64,000 bases of DNA from SVTX01 sp045658225 (GTDB taxonomy: Bacteria > Bacillota > Clostridia > Oscillospirales > CAG-272). The DNA lies in the NCBI GenBank assembly GCA_045658225.1, contig JAZOUO010000068.1, positions 5,231 through 69,230 on the forward strand, given 5' to 3'. Made by a program: the position numbers and the translations under genes. Below, piece by piece: positions 41,994 to 50,065 of the stretch (its first letter is position 1; each line of letters opens with the position of its first letter). Under the pieces are notes generated by a model. The model saw only the letters and a list, made by a program, of their open reading frames with translations, was not told where the DNA came from and did no database searches.

Positions 41994-42710
41994 TCAGAGT
42001 AAAAGCTTGAAAAACAGAAGTTCAAAGGGGTATGCGACAAACGCCATTATTTTCTCCGCGATAAACGATGTCAGATAAACGCCGAAAACTCGCGATAGAA
42101 TAATACTGATAACAAGAATTATTATAAAAGAGTATCTTTCATACTGCATAAGCTTGAAATACCACTTTGCAGGGAGGAATGCGGTGACGAATCTTGAGCC
42201 GTCAAACGGTGGCACGGGTATAAGATTAAACACCATAAATATAAAATTATACATTGCCGAAAGATTGAAGAACGAGTATATTATATAAAACAGGTTTGAG
42301 GCAAACTCTGTTATTTCAGTCCCCATCATTACCTTTGTGGCTATGAAAGCCGTGAGAGTGGAAAGGAACGTGCTTATAATACCTAAAATAAGATTTGCAA
42401 GCGGACCTGCGATGCCCGTGATAGCCATTCCTTTTTTAGGGTTGTCAAAGTTTCGCGCGTTTATCGGCACAGGCTTTGCCCAACCAAATCCGAATACTAT
42501 CATACAAAGTGTTCCAATAAGATCAAGATGCTTTGTGGGATTTATAGTCATACGTCCGAGGTTGAACGCAGTTCTGTCTCCCATTTTATATGCCGCGTAT
42601 GCGTGCGCCGCCTCGTGACAGGATAGAGCAAAAAGCACTATCGGTACGGTTAACAGTATCTGAATTATCGCTATTTTTATATCTCCTGAGGAGAGAATAG
42701 AATAAAGCAT
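41994..42710 (-). CDS. M50-family (site-2-like) membrane metalloprotease
   Basis: 238 residues, about six membrane segments. The zinc motif is SCHEAAHAYAAYKMGD (HEAAH, about residues 33-37), and the second metal-side motif is FNLIPVPPFDGSRF (Asp ligand, about 168). This short YwhC-type protein lacks the PDZ domain of RseP and the CBS domain of SpoIVFB. It lies between lysA and scpA, a common Firmicutes arrangement. Substrate unknown. Confidence 0.9.
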   Translation of the reverse strand: MLYSILSSGDIKIAIIQILLTVPIVLFALSCHEAAHAYAAYKMGDRTAFNLGRMTINPTKHLDLIGTLCMIVFGFGWAKPVPINARNFDNPKKGMAITGIAGPLANLILGIISTFLSTLTAFIATKVMMGTEITEFASNLFYIIYSFFNLSAMYNFIFMVFNLIPVPPFDGSRFVTAFLPAKWYFKLMQYERYSFIIILVISIILSRVFGVYLTSFIAEKIMAFVAYPFELLFFKLLL

Positions 42711-42747
42711 TATTATTCTCCTTGTATTTTATGAGGGATTCTCAAAA

Positions 42748-44046
42748 TTACAGGTCGTTTCTTACAATGTCCTCGTAGCTCTCGCGCCTGACTGCAACTC
42801 TTGCCACGCCGTCACGGACAAGTATCACGGGAGGACGGGGAATTCTGTTGTAGTTTGACGCCATAGAGTAGTTATACGCGCCTGTGACGAGAACTGCGAG
42901 AATATCGCCGCGAGATGCACGCTGAATTTCCATATCCTCGCCGATAAGGTCGCCTGACTCACAGCACCGACCCGCAATAGTCGCCTTAAAATCACGGGGC
43001 ATATCTGCGCGGTTTGCGATAAGAGCAGTATATTTTGACTGATAAAGCGCGTATCTGGGATTGTCGGGCATGCCGCCGTCTATGGATATGTAATTCTTGA
43101 AATTGGGGATCTCTTTTACCGAGCCGACAGTGTAAAGAGTGATTCCTGCCGCCGCGACGAGCGAGCGTCCCGGCTCAAGACGTACCTGCGGCATCTCAAT
43201 ATCATTTTCCTTGCAGTAGCTCTTGACTACGTTTGCAATATCGGAAATAGCCTCTGCATAGTTTATTTCGGGGTCTTCGTCTGTGTATCTGACGCCAAGA
43301 CCGCCGCCGAGATTGAGCTCTTTTATGGTAAGATCACATTCGCTTTTTATCTTTGCGATGAATTTTATCATAATATCAGCCGCGTCAGAGAATGGCTGAA
43401 TATCAAATATCTGCGAGCCTATGTGGCAGTGAAGTCCGCACAGCTCAACTCCTGCCATAGCGATAGCCGCCTTGACTATGCTCATAGCCTGACCTGTTTC
43501 TATCGCGCTTCCGAACTTTGAGTCCACGCTTCCCGTATTTATTGCCTTGTGGGTGTGAGGGTCGATGCCGGGGGTAATGCGGAGAAGTATTTTTTGTGTT
43601 ATTCCGCGACGGACAGCCGCCGTGCTTACCGCGCAGAGCTCGTCAAAATTGTCAACGACAAATCTGCCGACACCCATATCCATAGCGTCGGATATGTCGC
43701 GGTCGGTCTTGTTGTTTCCGTGAAAATAAATTTTTTCTGCGGGGAAGCCTGCCGCACGCGCGGTGTAAAGCTCGCCGCCCGAGACGCAGTCTATTCCAAG
43801 TCCTTCCTCTGCCGCGATTTTATAAATCTCCTTAAAGCAAAGAGATTTTGACGCGAAAAGAGGGAGCGCGCCGACACCGAAATTTGCCTCGGCGGCAGTA
43901 AGATATGTTCTCATATTTTCACGAATGACGTTTTCATCTATTATATAGGCGGGCGTGCCGAACTCGCGCGCAAGCTCTACGGTATCAAGACCGTCTATGG
44001 TGAGATGTCCTTTATCATTTGTTGATAAGTGGGGGTAAAGTATCAT
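42748..44046 (-). CDS. lysA: Diaminopimelate decarboxylase
   Basis: PLP enzyme that makes lysine from meso-DAP. 432 residues. The PLP Lys is in FASKSLCFKEIY (about residue 67), the phosphate-binding Gly-rich loop is ELNLGGGLGVRY, and the second active-site Cys motif is GRCCESGDLIGED. These distinguish it from ornithine/arginine decarboxylases of the same fold. It connects with asd in this window. It is the third gene of the leftward run starting at lon. Confidence 0.94.
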   Translation of the reverse strand: MILYPHLSTNDKGHLTIDGLDTVELAREFGTPAYIIDENVIRENMRTYLTAAEANFGVGALPLFASKSLCFKEIYKIAAEEGLGIDCVSGGELYTARAAGFPAEKIYFHGNNKTDRDISDAMDMGVGRFVVDNFDELCAVSTAAVRRGITQKILLRITPGIDPHTHKAINTGSVDSKFGSAIETGQAMSIVKAAIAMAGVELCGLHCHIGSQIFDIQPFSDAADIMIKFIAKIKSECDLTIKELNLGGGLGVRYTDEDPEINYAEAISDIANVVKSYCKENDIEMPQVRLEPGRSLVAAAGITLYTVGSVKEIPNFKNYISIDGGMPDNPRYALYQSKYTALIANRADMPRDFKATIAGRCCESGDLIGEDMEIQRASRGDILAVLVTGAYNYSMASNYNRIPRPPVILVRDGVARVAVRRESYEDIVRNDL

Positions 44047-44073
44047 AATAAATTCCTTTTGTAGATTAACTCT

Positions 44074-44682
44074 TTAGAGTTTAACTCCCGTAAGCTTTGA
44101 TATTTCAGACCAAAGCTCTGATTTGCCCTCGCCCTTGAGAGAGGAGAAGGGGATTATGGGAGTGCCCTCACGGATGAGAGGGTCGTTTGAAATAACGTCG
44201 AGATTATTTGCTCGCTCGGTCTTGTTGAGCTTGTCGACCTTTGTTATCACGAGTATATAGGGAATATCCGATGCGTTCATCCAGTCTATCATCATAGCGT
44301 CGTCGTCGGTAATTCCGACACGGCTGTCAACAAGCTGAACTACGCCGCGAATAAGGTCGGCGTTTTTATTCTTGGTAAAATAACCGTCGGTGAGGGTGGA
44401 CCATTTATCCTTTTCCGCGCGGTTTATCTGCGCGAAGCCGTATCCGGGCAGGTCGACGAGAAAGAGCTTTTTGTCCACCTCGTAAAAATTTACGGTAATG
44501 GTCTTACCGGGAGTGGAGGACACTCTTGCCAGAGATTTTCTGCCGAGAATTGTGTTTATGAGCGAGCTTTTTCCCACGTTTGAGCGACCCGAGAGCGCGA
44601 TCTGCGGAATAGGGTCGGTGGGAAATTGACTAGCAAAGCCCGCGGTCATTTTAAGATTGGTGTTTTGAATATTAAGTCCCAT
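44074..44682 (-). CDS. engB: Ribosome-biogenesis GTPase EngB/YsxC
   Basis: Essential GTPase for 50S assembly. 202 residues: G1 GRSNVGKSS, G2 Thr in STPGKTI, G3 DLPGYGFAQI, G4 TKVDKL. Normal length. It lies 13 bp downstream of lon, the lon-engB (lon-ysxC) order known from B. subtilis. Confidence 0.96.
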   Translation of the reverse strand: MGLNIQNTNLKMTAGFASQFPTDPIPQIALSGRSNVGKSSLINTILGRKSLARVSSTPGKTITVNFYEVDKKLFLVDLPGYGFAQINRAEKDKWSTLTDGYFTKNKNADLIRGVVQLVDSRVGITDDDAMMIDWMNASDIPYILVITKVDKLNKTERANNLDVISNDPLIREGTPIIPFSSLKGEGKSELWSEISKLTGVKL

Positions 44683-44695
44683 TATGAGGCTCCTG

Positions 44696-47134
44696 TTAGT
44701 TTTTAGAGTTTGCGTGTATCTCGCCCGAGCGAGTTATCGCTGTGGGAATGTTGTAGCTTACAGACTGTTCCTTGCGCTCAACCGTGATTTGAGTTTTGTC
44801 GCACACAAGCGCGTGCGCGAGTACGTCGGACGCAGTCTTGCAGGGGATAAATGTTATATTTTCAAGCACAAGACTGTCAAGCTTGTCGAGATCCTTGAGG
44901 TTATCCTTGGGGATAAGCACGGTGTTGACACCTGCCGCATATGCCGCCATAGTCTTCTCACGAAGTCCGCCGATTGCCAGCACGTTGCCGCGCAGAGTTA
45001 TCTCGCCCGTCATAGCTACGTCACGTCTTATGGGTATGCCCGACAGTGCGCTTACAAGGGCGGTGAGCATTGTCACGCCTGCGCTGGGACCGTCCTTCGG
45101 GGTCGCTCCCTCGGGAACGTGAATGTGTATGTCCTTTTTGGAATAAAAATCCGTGGGGATATTGTAGCTCGACGCTATCTGACGCGTATATGTAAGAGCC
45201 GCCTTTGCGGATTCCTTCATAACGTCGCCAAGGCTTCCTGTAAGCTCCAGCTTGCCTGTACCGTCGGTGACTGCGACCTCAATTTTGAGTAGATCGCCAC
45301 CCGACTGTGTGTAAGCAAGTCCGTTTACTGTGCCTATCTCATCACAGTCGGATATTTTCTCGGGCAAAAATTTCTCTGCGCCGAGCAGTAATTCAAGATT
45401 TTTGAGGTTGACGGTCATGCTCTTGCACTTGCCGTCGATTATGGAGAGTGCCGCGCGTCTGAAGAGTCTTGCAAGCTCGCGTTCAAGGTTTCTCACGCCG
45501 GACTCGCGCGTGTACGCATCAATTATTTTCGAGAGTGCCTCGTCACTTATCTTGACTGTTCTCTTATTAAGTCCGTGACGCTTGAGCTGGCGGGGGATGA
45601 GATGATTTTTCGCAATACTCATCTTCTCGCTCTTTGTGTAGGTGTGAAGCTCGATGATCTCCATTCTGTCGATAAGCGGACGCGCTACGGTCTCAAGCGT
45701 GTTTGCCGTTGCGATAAATATGCAGTCGGACAGATCGAAGGGAAGCTCAACGAAATGGTCGCGGAAGAATTTGTTCTGCTCGGGGTCAAGAGCCTCAAGC
45801 AGAGCGCTTGCGGGGTCGCCCCTACCGTCGCTTGCCATTTTGTCTATTTCGTCAAGCAGGATAAGGGGATTTTTGCTTTCCGCAGAGATAAGTGCGTTGA
45901 TTATACGTCCGGGCATAGCGCCGACGTAGGTTTTTCTGTGTCCGCGGATATCCGCCTCGTCACGCACGCCGCCCAATGACACGCGCACGTATTTGCGGTT
46001 CATAGCGCGAGCTAAAGACGACGCAATAGACGTCTTGCCCACTCCGGGAGGGCCGTAGAGACAGATTATCTGACCCTTAAGCTCGGGGTTGAGCTGCTTT
46101 ACTGCAAGGTATTCGAGAAGTCTCTCCTTTACGTCGGAAAGTCCCTCGTGCTCGGAATCAAGAATTTTTCTCGCCTCCGAGACGTCCGCGCGGTCGTCTG
46201 TTTTCTTGTTCCAAGGAAGCTCAAGACAGGTGTCGAGATAGCCCGTAAGCACGGTGGACTCGGCAGAGCCGAAGGGGGTCTTTGCAAGCTTTTCGTTTTC
46301 CTTGAGAAGCTTTTTGCGCACCTCGTCGGAGAGATCAAGCGCCATGATTCTGTCGTAATACTCGTCTGTGTCCGAGCCGCCGTCACCAAGCTCCTCCTGA
46401 ATCGCCTTCATTTCCTCGCGCAGATAATATTCCTTTTGACCCTTGGCGATACGCTCGCGGGTCTTTTTCTGAATGTCCGCCTCGTATCCGAGTATCTTGT
46501 GCTCGTGGATAAGTATTTCAATAAGGGTTTCTATTCTTGAATATGGCTCGAAAATTGCAAGTATGTCCAGCTTGTCCTCGATCTTTTCGAGTATGTGGGA
46601 CGCGATAAAATCTGCAAGCTGCGCGGGATTTTTAATGCTCTTTATGGTGGACATCATATCCCCCGTGGGCATAGACGGGATAAGCTTTGCGATACGCTCA
46701 ACGGCGTGTATCATTTCTCTTGCATACGCTTCGCCGCGAAGTCCGCCGTTGTCGGCGAGGACTACCGTCTTTGAGATAACGTCTGCGATATTGTATCCGC
46801 CGACCTTGCGGTAAGATACGAGAGATGCTCGGGAAAGTCCCTCTGCAATAATTCTTGTGCCGCCGTCCGACGCTTTTATCAGCTGCTTTATCTTTGCTAC
46901 CGTTCCTACGCTGAAAAGCACCTCGGAGTCAATAGACTCGGTATCGGTCAGGGGATTTAAAGGTACGAGGATAATGTATCCTGTACCTGCCGCGGCTGTG
47001 TGAGCCGCATCGGGCGAGCCAAAGCTGTCTTTTTTAAGCTCGCAGTTTATAATTTCACCGGGGAAGGCTACAGTGTCCCTCAAAGCTATCAAGGGCAGAG
47101 TAAGTCTTTCGGCTTTCTCGTAGATTTCTGACAT
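44696..47134 (-). CDS. lon: ATP-dependent protease Lon
   Basis: Degrades misfolded and regulatory proteins in the cytoplasm. 812 residues: N-terminal LON domain (LPLIALRDTVAFPGEIINCEL), coiled-coil region, AAA+ module with Walker A YGPPGVGKTS (about 363-371) and Walker B LILLDEIDKM, and the protease domain with the Ser-Lys dyad in KDGPSAGVTM (about Ser686) and GGLREKTMAA (about Lys728). The start ATG has GAGAGGA upstream. I saw no CIRCE element. Confidence 0.97.
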   Translation of the reverse strand: MSEIYEKAERLTLPLIALRDTVAFPGEIINCELKKDSFGSPDAAHTAAAGTGYIILVPLNPLTDTESIDSEVLFSVGTVAKIKQLIKASDGGTRIIAEGLSRASLVSYRKVGGYNIADVISKTVVLADNGGLRGEAYAREMIHAVERIAKLIPSMPTGDMMSTIKSIKNPAQLADFIASHILEKIEDKLDILAIFEPYSRIETLIEILIHEHKILGYEADIQKKTRERIAKGQKEYYLREEMKAIQEELGDGGSDTDEYYDRIMALDLSDEVRKKLLKENEKLAKTPFGSAESTVLTGYLDTCLELPWNKKTDDRADVSEARKILDSEHEGLSDVKERLLEYLAVKQLNPELKGQIICLYGPPGVGKTSIASSLARAMNRKYVRVSLGGVRDEADIRGHRKTYVGAMPGRIINALISAESKNPLILLDEIDKMASDGRGDPASALLEALDPEQNKFFRDHFVELPFDLSDCIFIATANTLETVARPLIDRMEIIELHTYTKSEKMSIAKNHLIPRQLKRHGLNKRTVKISDEALSKIIDAYTRESGVRNLERELARLFRRAALSIIDGKCKSMTVNLKNLELLLGAEKFLPEKISDCDEIGTVNGLAYTQSGGDLLKIEVAVTDGTGKLELTGSLGDVMKESAKAALTYTRQIASSYNIPTDFYSKKDIHIHVPEGATPKDGPSAGVTMLTALVSALSGIPIRRDVAMTGEITLRGNVLAIGGLREKTMAAYAAGVNTVLIPKDNLKDLDKLDSLVLENITFIPCKTASDVLAHALVCDKTQITVERKEQSVSYNIPTAITRSGEIHANSKN

Positions 47135-47320
47135 ATATATAAATTCCTCTCGTTGCTTTGGTTTTGTGATTTTGCAAACACTTCTACAATTATAATATTA
47201 TATCACAAGCCGCGGCGGATTTCCATAGTTTTTCAAGAATATTTACAATTTTATATAATACTTTATATAATATTTAATGAGTTTCCTCGCGTTTTTGATG
47301 AACAACCGAAAAAAGAGCAT
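47135..47320. other. lon 5' leader region
   Basis: About 190 bp, A/T-rich, carrying the probable lon promoter and an alternating TATATAA stretch (47255-47275). No open frame is supported. Confidence 0.5.
47197..47225 (-). promoter_or_regulatory. Probable σA-type promoter of lon
   Basis: On the minus strand TGGAAA, 17 bp, perfect TATAAT with TTGTGA before it. The -35 is weak (4 of 6). Confidence 0.5.
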
Positions 47321-47357
47321 AAAAAAAGCACAACCGGTTCGTTTCCTCTCGTGCTTT
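47321..47357 (-). terminator. Terminator of the candidate small RNA
   Basis: AAAGCAC and GTGCTTT arms around a loop of about 20 nt, followed on the minus strand by a run of seven T. Confidence 0.65.
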
Positions 47358-47437
47358 GATATCATTAGATTGATATTTCGGAAGGGAACTGCCTGCTGTG
47401 CATAATTTGGCGGTCCAACCCTATTGGATTCGACCGC
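47321..47437 (-). ncRNA. Candidate small RNA (or attenuated leader) upstream of lon
   Basis: A promoter (47444-47472) and an intrinsic terminator (47321-47357) bracket about 117 nt on the minus strand with no open frame. Predicted folds: CGGTC-GAATCC around an AATA loop near the 5' end (10 of 11 pairs including one G-U), a free middle with GCAGGCAGTTCCC, a small ATATCA/TGATAT hairpin, then the terminator. I could not match it to SRP RNA, 6S RNA, tmRNA or RNase P. Alternatively it is an attenuator of lon, which lies 190 bp downstream. Confidence 0.5.
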
Positions 47438-47443
47438 GTATTC

Positions 47444-47472
47444 ATTATACAACAAATTTCCAGATTTGTAAA
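47444..47472 (-). promoter_or_regulatory. σA-type promoter of the candidate small RNA
   Basis: On the minus strand TTTACA, 17 bp, perfect TATAAT. Confidence 0.6.
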
Positions 47473-47620
47473 TTATCAAAGTTGACGATTTTTTATCAAA
47501 TATTTCGTCGTTTTGAATACAGAGTAGAAAATTTTACATAAATGTCGTAGTGGTTTTTGTGCAATCTTTTGTCGTACTATGTCGAAAGAAAAAAGAATAA
47601 AAATTTTTTTGAAAAAGCTC

Positions 47621-47649
47621 TTGACAAAGAGGGAGTGTTGTGCTATAAT
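47621..47649 (+). promoter_or_regulatory. σA-type promoter of infC-rpmI-rplT
   Basis: Perfect TTGACA, 17 bp, perfect TATAAT with TTGTGC before it: the strongest promoter in the window, as expected for ribosomal genes. Confidence 0.92.
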
Positions 47650-47655
47650 CTACTC

Positions 47656-47862
47656 CGTAATAAAGAGAAGTCCCGCTTCCACCGGACCGCAACGGCGAGT
47701 CCTGGTTAATATTTTTCCTTCTATATAAAGGGGGAAACTGTGCGCGTCGGGATTTCTGTATTCCCGGCGTTTTTTCGTCGGTAAAAGGGTTCGCAAATAT
47801 TATAAAATAAATCAGCTTGACATATCAAGCCGCATCATACCGAGCGTGGTATGAGTAATTAA
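47656..47862 (+). promoter_or_regulatory. infC leader, probable L20-type attenuator
   Basis: About 200 nt of structured leader. First hairpin ACCGGAC...GTCCTGGT (about 47681-47706), then a terminator at 47746-47776, then CTTGA/TCAAG and CATACC/GGTATG hairpins before the ribosome site. In Bacillus, free L20 binds such a leader and promotes termination before infC-rpmI-rplT. The position and gene order match; binding is inferred. Confidence 0.65.
47746..47776 (+). terminator. Attenuator terminator in the infC leader
   Basis: CGTCGGGA and TCCCGGCG pair around a 9-nt loop, followed by TTTTTT, about 100 bp before infC. Confidence 0.82.
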
Positions 47863-47877
47863 ATGGAGGTGTTACCC

Positions 47878-48408
47878 ATAGCAGCAAACAAAGAAAAAGA
47901 TACTCTTGTCAATGAAGATATTGACTTTCCGCAGGTAAGAGTAATCGGTTCGGACGGAGAGCAGCTCGGAATAATGAGCTCTGAGCAGGCACTCAAGATA
48001 GCATACGAAAAGGACCTTGACCTTGTAGCGATGTCCGCGCAGGCAAATCCCCCCGTATGTAAGATAATGGATTTCGGAAAGTACCGCTTTGAGCGTGAAA
48101 AGCGCGAGAAGGAAGCAAAGAAAAAGCAGCAGACGGTCGAGCTTAAGGAAATTCAGCTTTCGCCCAGAATCGATACGCACGACTTTGAAACTAAGGCAAA
48201 GCAGGCAGTAAAGTTTTTGTCCTCTGGCAACAAGGTGCGCGTTGTTATGAGATTTAAGGGAAGAGAAATGAGCCATATGGCAATAGGTCGTGAGATAATC
48301 GACAGATTTGCAGAATTCTGCTCCGAGGTAGGCAACGTAGATAAAAAGCCCTCGGTTGACGGCAGAATAATGAGCATGGTCATCTCGCCCATCACACAGA
48401 AAAAATAA
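47878..48408 (+). CDS. infC: Translation initiation factor IF-3, with AUA start codon
   Basis: Prevents early 50S joining and proofreads start codons. The IF-3 N-terminal domain (VNEDIDFPQVRVIGSDGEQLG, YRFEREKREKEAKKKQQ linker) and C-terminal domain (KEIQLSPRIDTHDFETKAKQAVKFL, FKGREMSH) are complete. I place the start at ATA 47878-47880: GGAGG lies 7-8 bp before it. The in-frame ATG at 47863 overlaps that ribosome site and cannot be served by it. Rare start codons (AUU/AUA) in infC are known and let IF-3 repress its own translation. 176 residues. Confidence 0.92.
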   Translation: MAANKEKDTLVNEDIDFPQVRVIGSDGEQLGIMSSEQALKIAYEKDLDLVAMSAQANPPVCKIMDFGKYRFEREKREKEAKKKQQTVELKEIQLSPRIDTHDFETKAKQAVKFLSSGNKVRVVMRFKGREMSHMAIGREIIDRFAEFCSEVGNVDKKPSVDGRIMSMVISPITQKK

Positions 48409-48443
48409 TATTTGTAAATAAAAATTCAAAGGAGTATATAACA

Positions 48444-48638
48444 ATGGGAAAAATCAAGACACATAAGGCTTCTGCCAAGAGATTTTCCGTTACGGGAACA
48501 GGCAAGGTAAAGATGAATCACTGTCATCACCGTCACAATCTCGGACTTAAGAGCCAGAAGAGAAAGAGACATCTTCGTACGGGCGCTATCATGAGCGAAT
48601 CCATGGCTCCCACAATCAAGATCCTCATCCAGAAGTAA
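48444..48638 (+). CDS. rpmI: Ribosomal protein bL35
   Basis: 64-residue basic protein of the 50S subunit. KTHKASAKRFSVTGTGKVK and HCHHRHNLGLKSQKRKRHL are the conserved parts. Second gene of infC-rpmI-rplT; the ribosome site is AAAGGAG. Confidence 0.97.
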   Translation: MGKIKTHKASAKRFSVTGTGKVKMNHCHHRHNLGLKSQKRKRHLRTGAIMSESMAPTIKILIQK

Positions 48639-48738
48639 TTTCTCGCGGTCGATACCGCAACACAGTCCGAGAGGACATAACTACAAAAAAACATCAGAGC
48701 CTTGTCATACGGCAACGGCACATAGAAGGAGTAAGAAA

Positions 48739-49092
48739 ATGGCAAGAATTAAGGGCGCGCTTATGACGCGTAAGAGAAGAAAGAAGATGCTTAAGGCTGC
48801 AAAGGGTTATTGGGGTGCAAAGTCCAAGCACTTCAAGATGGCTAAGCAGGCTGTAATGAAGAGTGGCAACTACGCATTTGTAGGCCGTAAGCTTAAGAAG
48901 AGAGATATGAGAAGATTGTGGATCACAAGAATTTCCGCACAGGCAAAGGCTTGCGGAATGAACTATTCCACATTCATGAACGGACTCAAGAAGGCAGGCA
49001 TCACTCTCAACAGAAAGATGCTCGCTGAGCTTGCAGTTAACGACAAGGCAGCTTTCGCAGCGCTCGTTGAGCAGGCAAAGGCAGCTCTCTAA
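48739..49092 (+). CDS. rplT: Ribosomal protein bL20
   Basis: 117 residues; binds 23S rRNA early in 50S assembly and is the autoregulator of this operon in related bacteria. The N-terminal basic helix (RIKGALMTRKRRKKMLKAAKGY) and GMNYSTFMNGLKKAGI are diagnostic. The 100-bp gap from rpmI contains a short GCGGTC/GATACCGC hairpin; the ribosome site is AAGGAG. Confidence 0.97.
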   Translation: MARIKGALMTRKRRKKMLKAAKGYWGAKSKHFKMAKQAVMKSGNYAFVGRKLKKRDMRRLWITRISAQAKACGMNYSTFMNGLKKAGITLNRKMLAELAVNDKAAFAALVEQAKAAL

Positions 49093-49101
49093 TCATTGAA
49101 T

Positions 49102-49126
49102 AAAAACCCGGTCAAGCCGGGTTTTT
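49102..49126 (+). terminator. Terminator of infC-rpmI-rplT
   Basis: AAAAACCCGG TCAAG CCGGGTTTTT. Confidence 0.9.
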
Positions 49127-49172
49127 GTCATATATATAGGCAGTTTGAAATCATAAAAAAAGGGTGTTTTTT

Positions 49173-50027
49173 ATGGAATTTTTTGAAGAAATTATCACGT
49201 CGGGACAAAACAAATACGTTTCCGAGGCGAGAATGCTAGATGACAAAAAGCGTCGGGACAGCTCTCGTCTTTTCCGCTTTGACGGAGTAAAATTGCTTTG
49301 CGAGGCAATTTTGCGCGGTGTTGAGCTTCAATATTTGCTGGTATCTGACGAAAAATACGAGAGTGTTTTTGAGAAGACTATGCAGACTTATAATCTTCGC
49401 AAAGAGGATATTTCTTGCAAAATTATACCTGTAAAGCAGTCGGTATTCGAGAAAATTTCGTCAGAAAAATCTCCCGAAGGCGTAATATGTGTGGCAAAAT
49501 ATATTGACAAATTTCATAAATTTGTTAAAATAAATAATGAAGGAAAAAAATTTTCCGAGGAGCTTGCGACGGATAGCGAGAGGGTGCTTTTGCTTGAATC
49601 CGTCAGAGACCCGCAGAATATTGGCGCAATAATCAGAAGCGCCGCAGCGATGGGTGCGGGCAGACTAATTATGAGCGCGGATTGCGCGGATATTTATAAT
49701 TCCAAAACCGTGCGCGCCTCTATGGGAACTCTGTTCGGAATGAAAATAGACAGAGTTGACAGTATCCCCGCGGCTATAATGAGTCTTCAGGCGAACGGAC
49801 GTAGAGTTTTCGCTGCCGCGCTTGACGAGAAGGCTCAAAGGCTTGGGCAGGTAAGTGTTAATTCGACCGACTGCATACTTATAGGCAACGAGGGACACGG
49901 ACTCACGCCCGAGGCGATACGAGCAAGTGACGCGACACTTTACATTCCTATGCAAAATGGTGTTGAGTCATTGAACGCAGCGGTTGCGGCATCGGTGCTT
50001 TTATGGGAGTTTTTCGGCAGAACCTGA
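49173..50027 (+). CDS. SpoU/TrmH-family RNA 2'-O-methyltransferase
   Basis: 284 residues from ATG 49173 (the open frame starts three codons earlier at a GTG inside the ribosome site). The N-terminal L30e-like substrate-binding part spans about 1-110; the SPOUT knot has LLESVRDPQNIGAIIRSAAAMG, SKTVRASMGTLFGM and the closing LIGNEGHGL and VESLNAAVAASVLLWEF motifs. It resembles the YsgA/TsnR-type rRNA methyltransferases that often follow rplT in Firmicutes. Target nucleotide unknown. Confidence 0.9.
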   Translation: MEFFEEIITSGQNKYVSEARMLDDKKRRDSSRLFRFDGVKLLCEAILRGVELQYLLVSDEKYESVFEKTMQTYNLRKEDISCKIIPVKQSVFEKISSEKSPEGVICVAKYIDKFHKFVKINNEGKKFSEELATDSERVLLLESVRDPQNIGAIIRSAAAMGAGRLIMSADCADIYNSKTVRASMGTLFGMKIDRVDSIPAAIMSLQANGRRVFAAALDEKAQRLGQVSVNSTDCILIGNEGHGLTPEAIRASDATLYIPMQNGVESLNAAVAASVLLWEFFGRT

Positions 50028-50065
50028 GAAGTATAACTTTTTGATTTAACGAGAGGAGAGGCATT

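Noticed and set aside
47390..47437. AGGGTTGGACCGCC resembling the T-box motif AGGGTGGNACCGCG
   Set aside because: No stem I or specifier region lies upstream, and the following gene is lon, not an amino-acid gene. The match is only partial.
47863..47877. ATG at 47863 as infC start
   Set aside because: It overlaps the ribosome-binding site AAATGGAGG; the site is correctly spaced for ATA at 47878.
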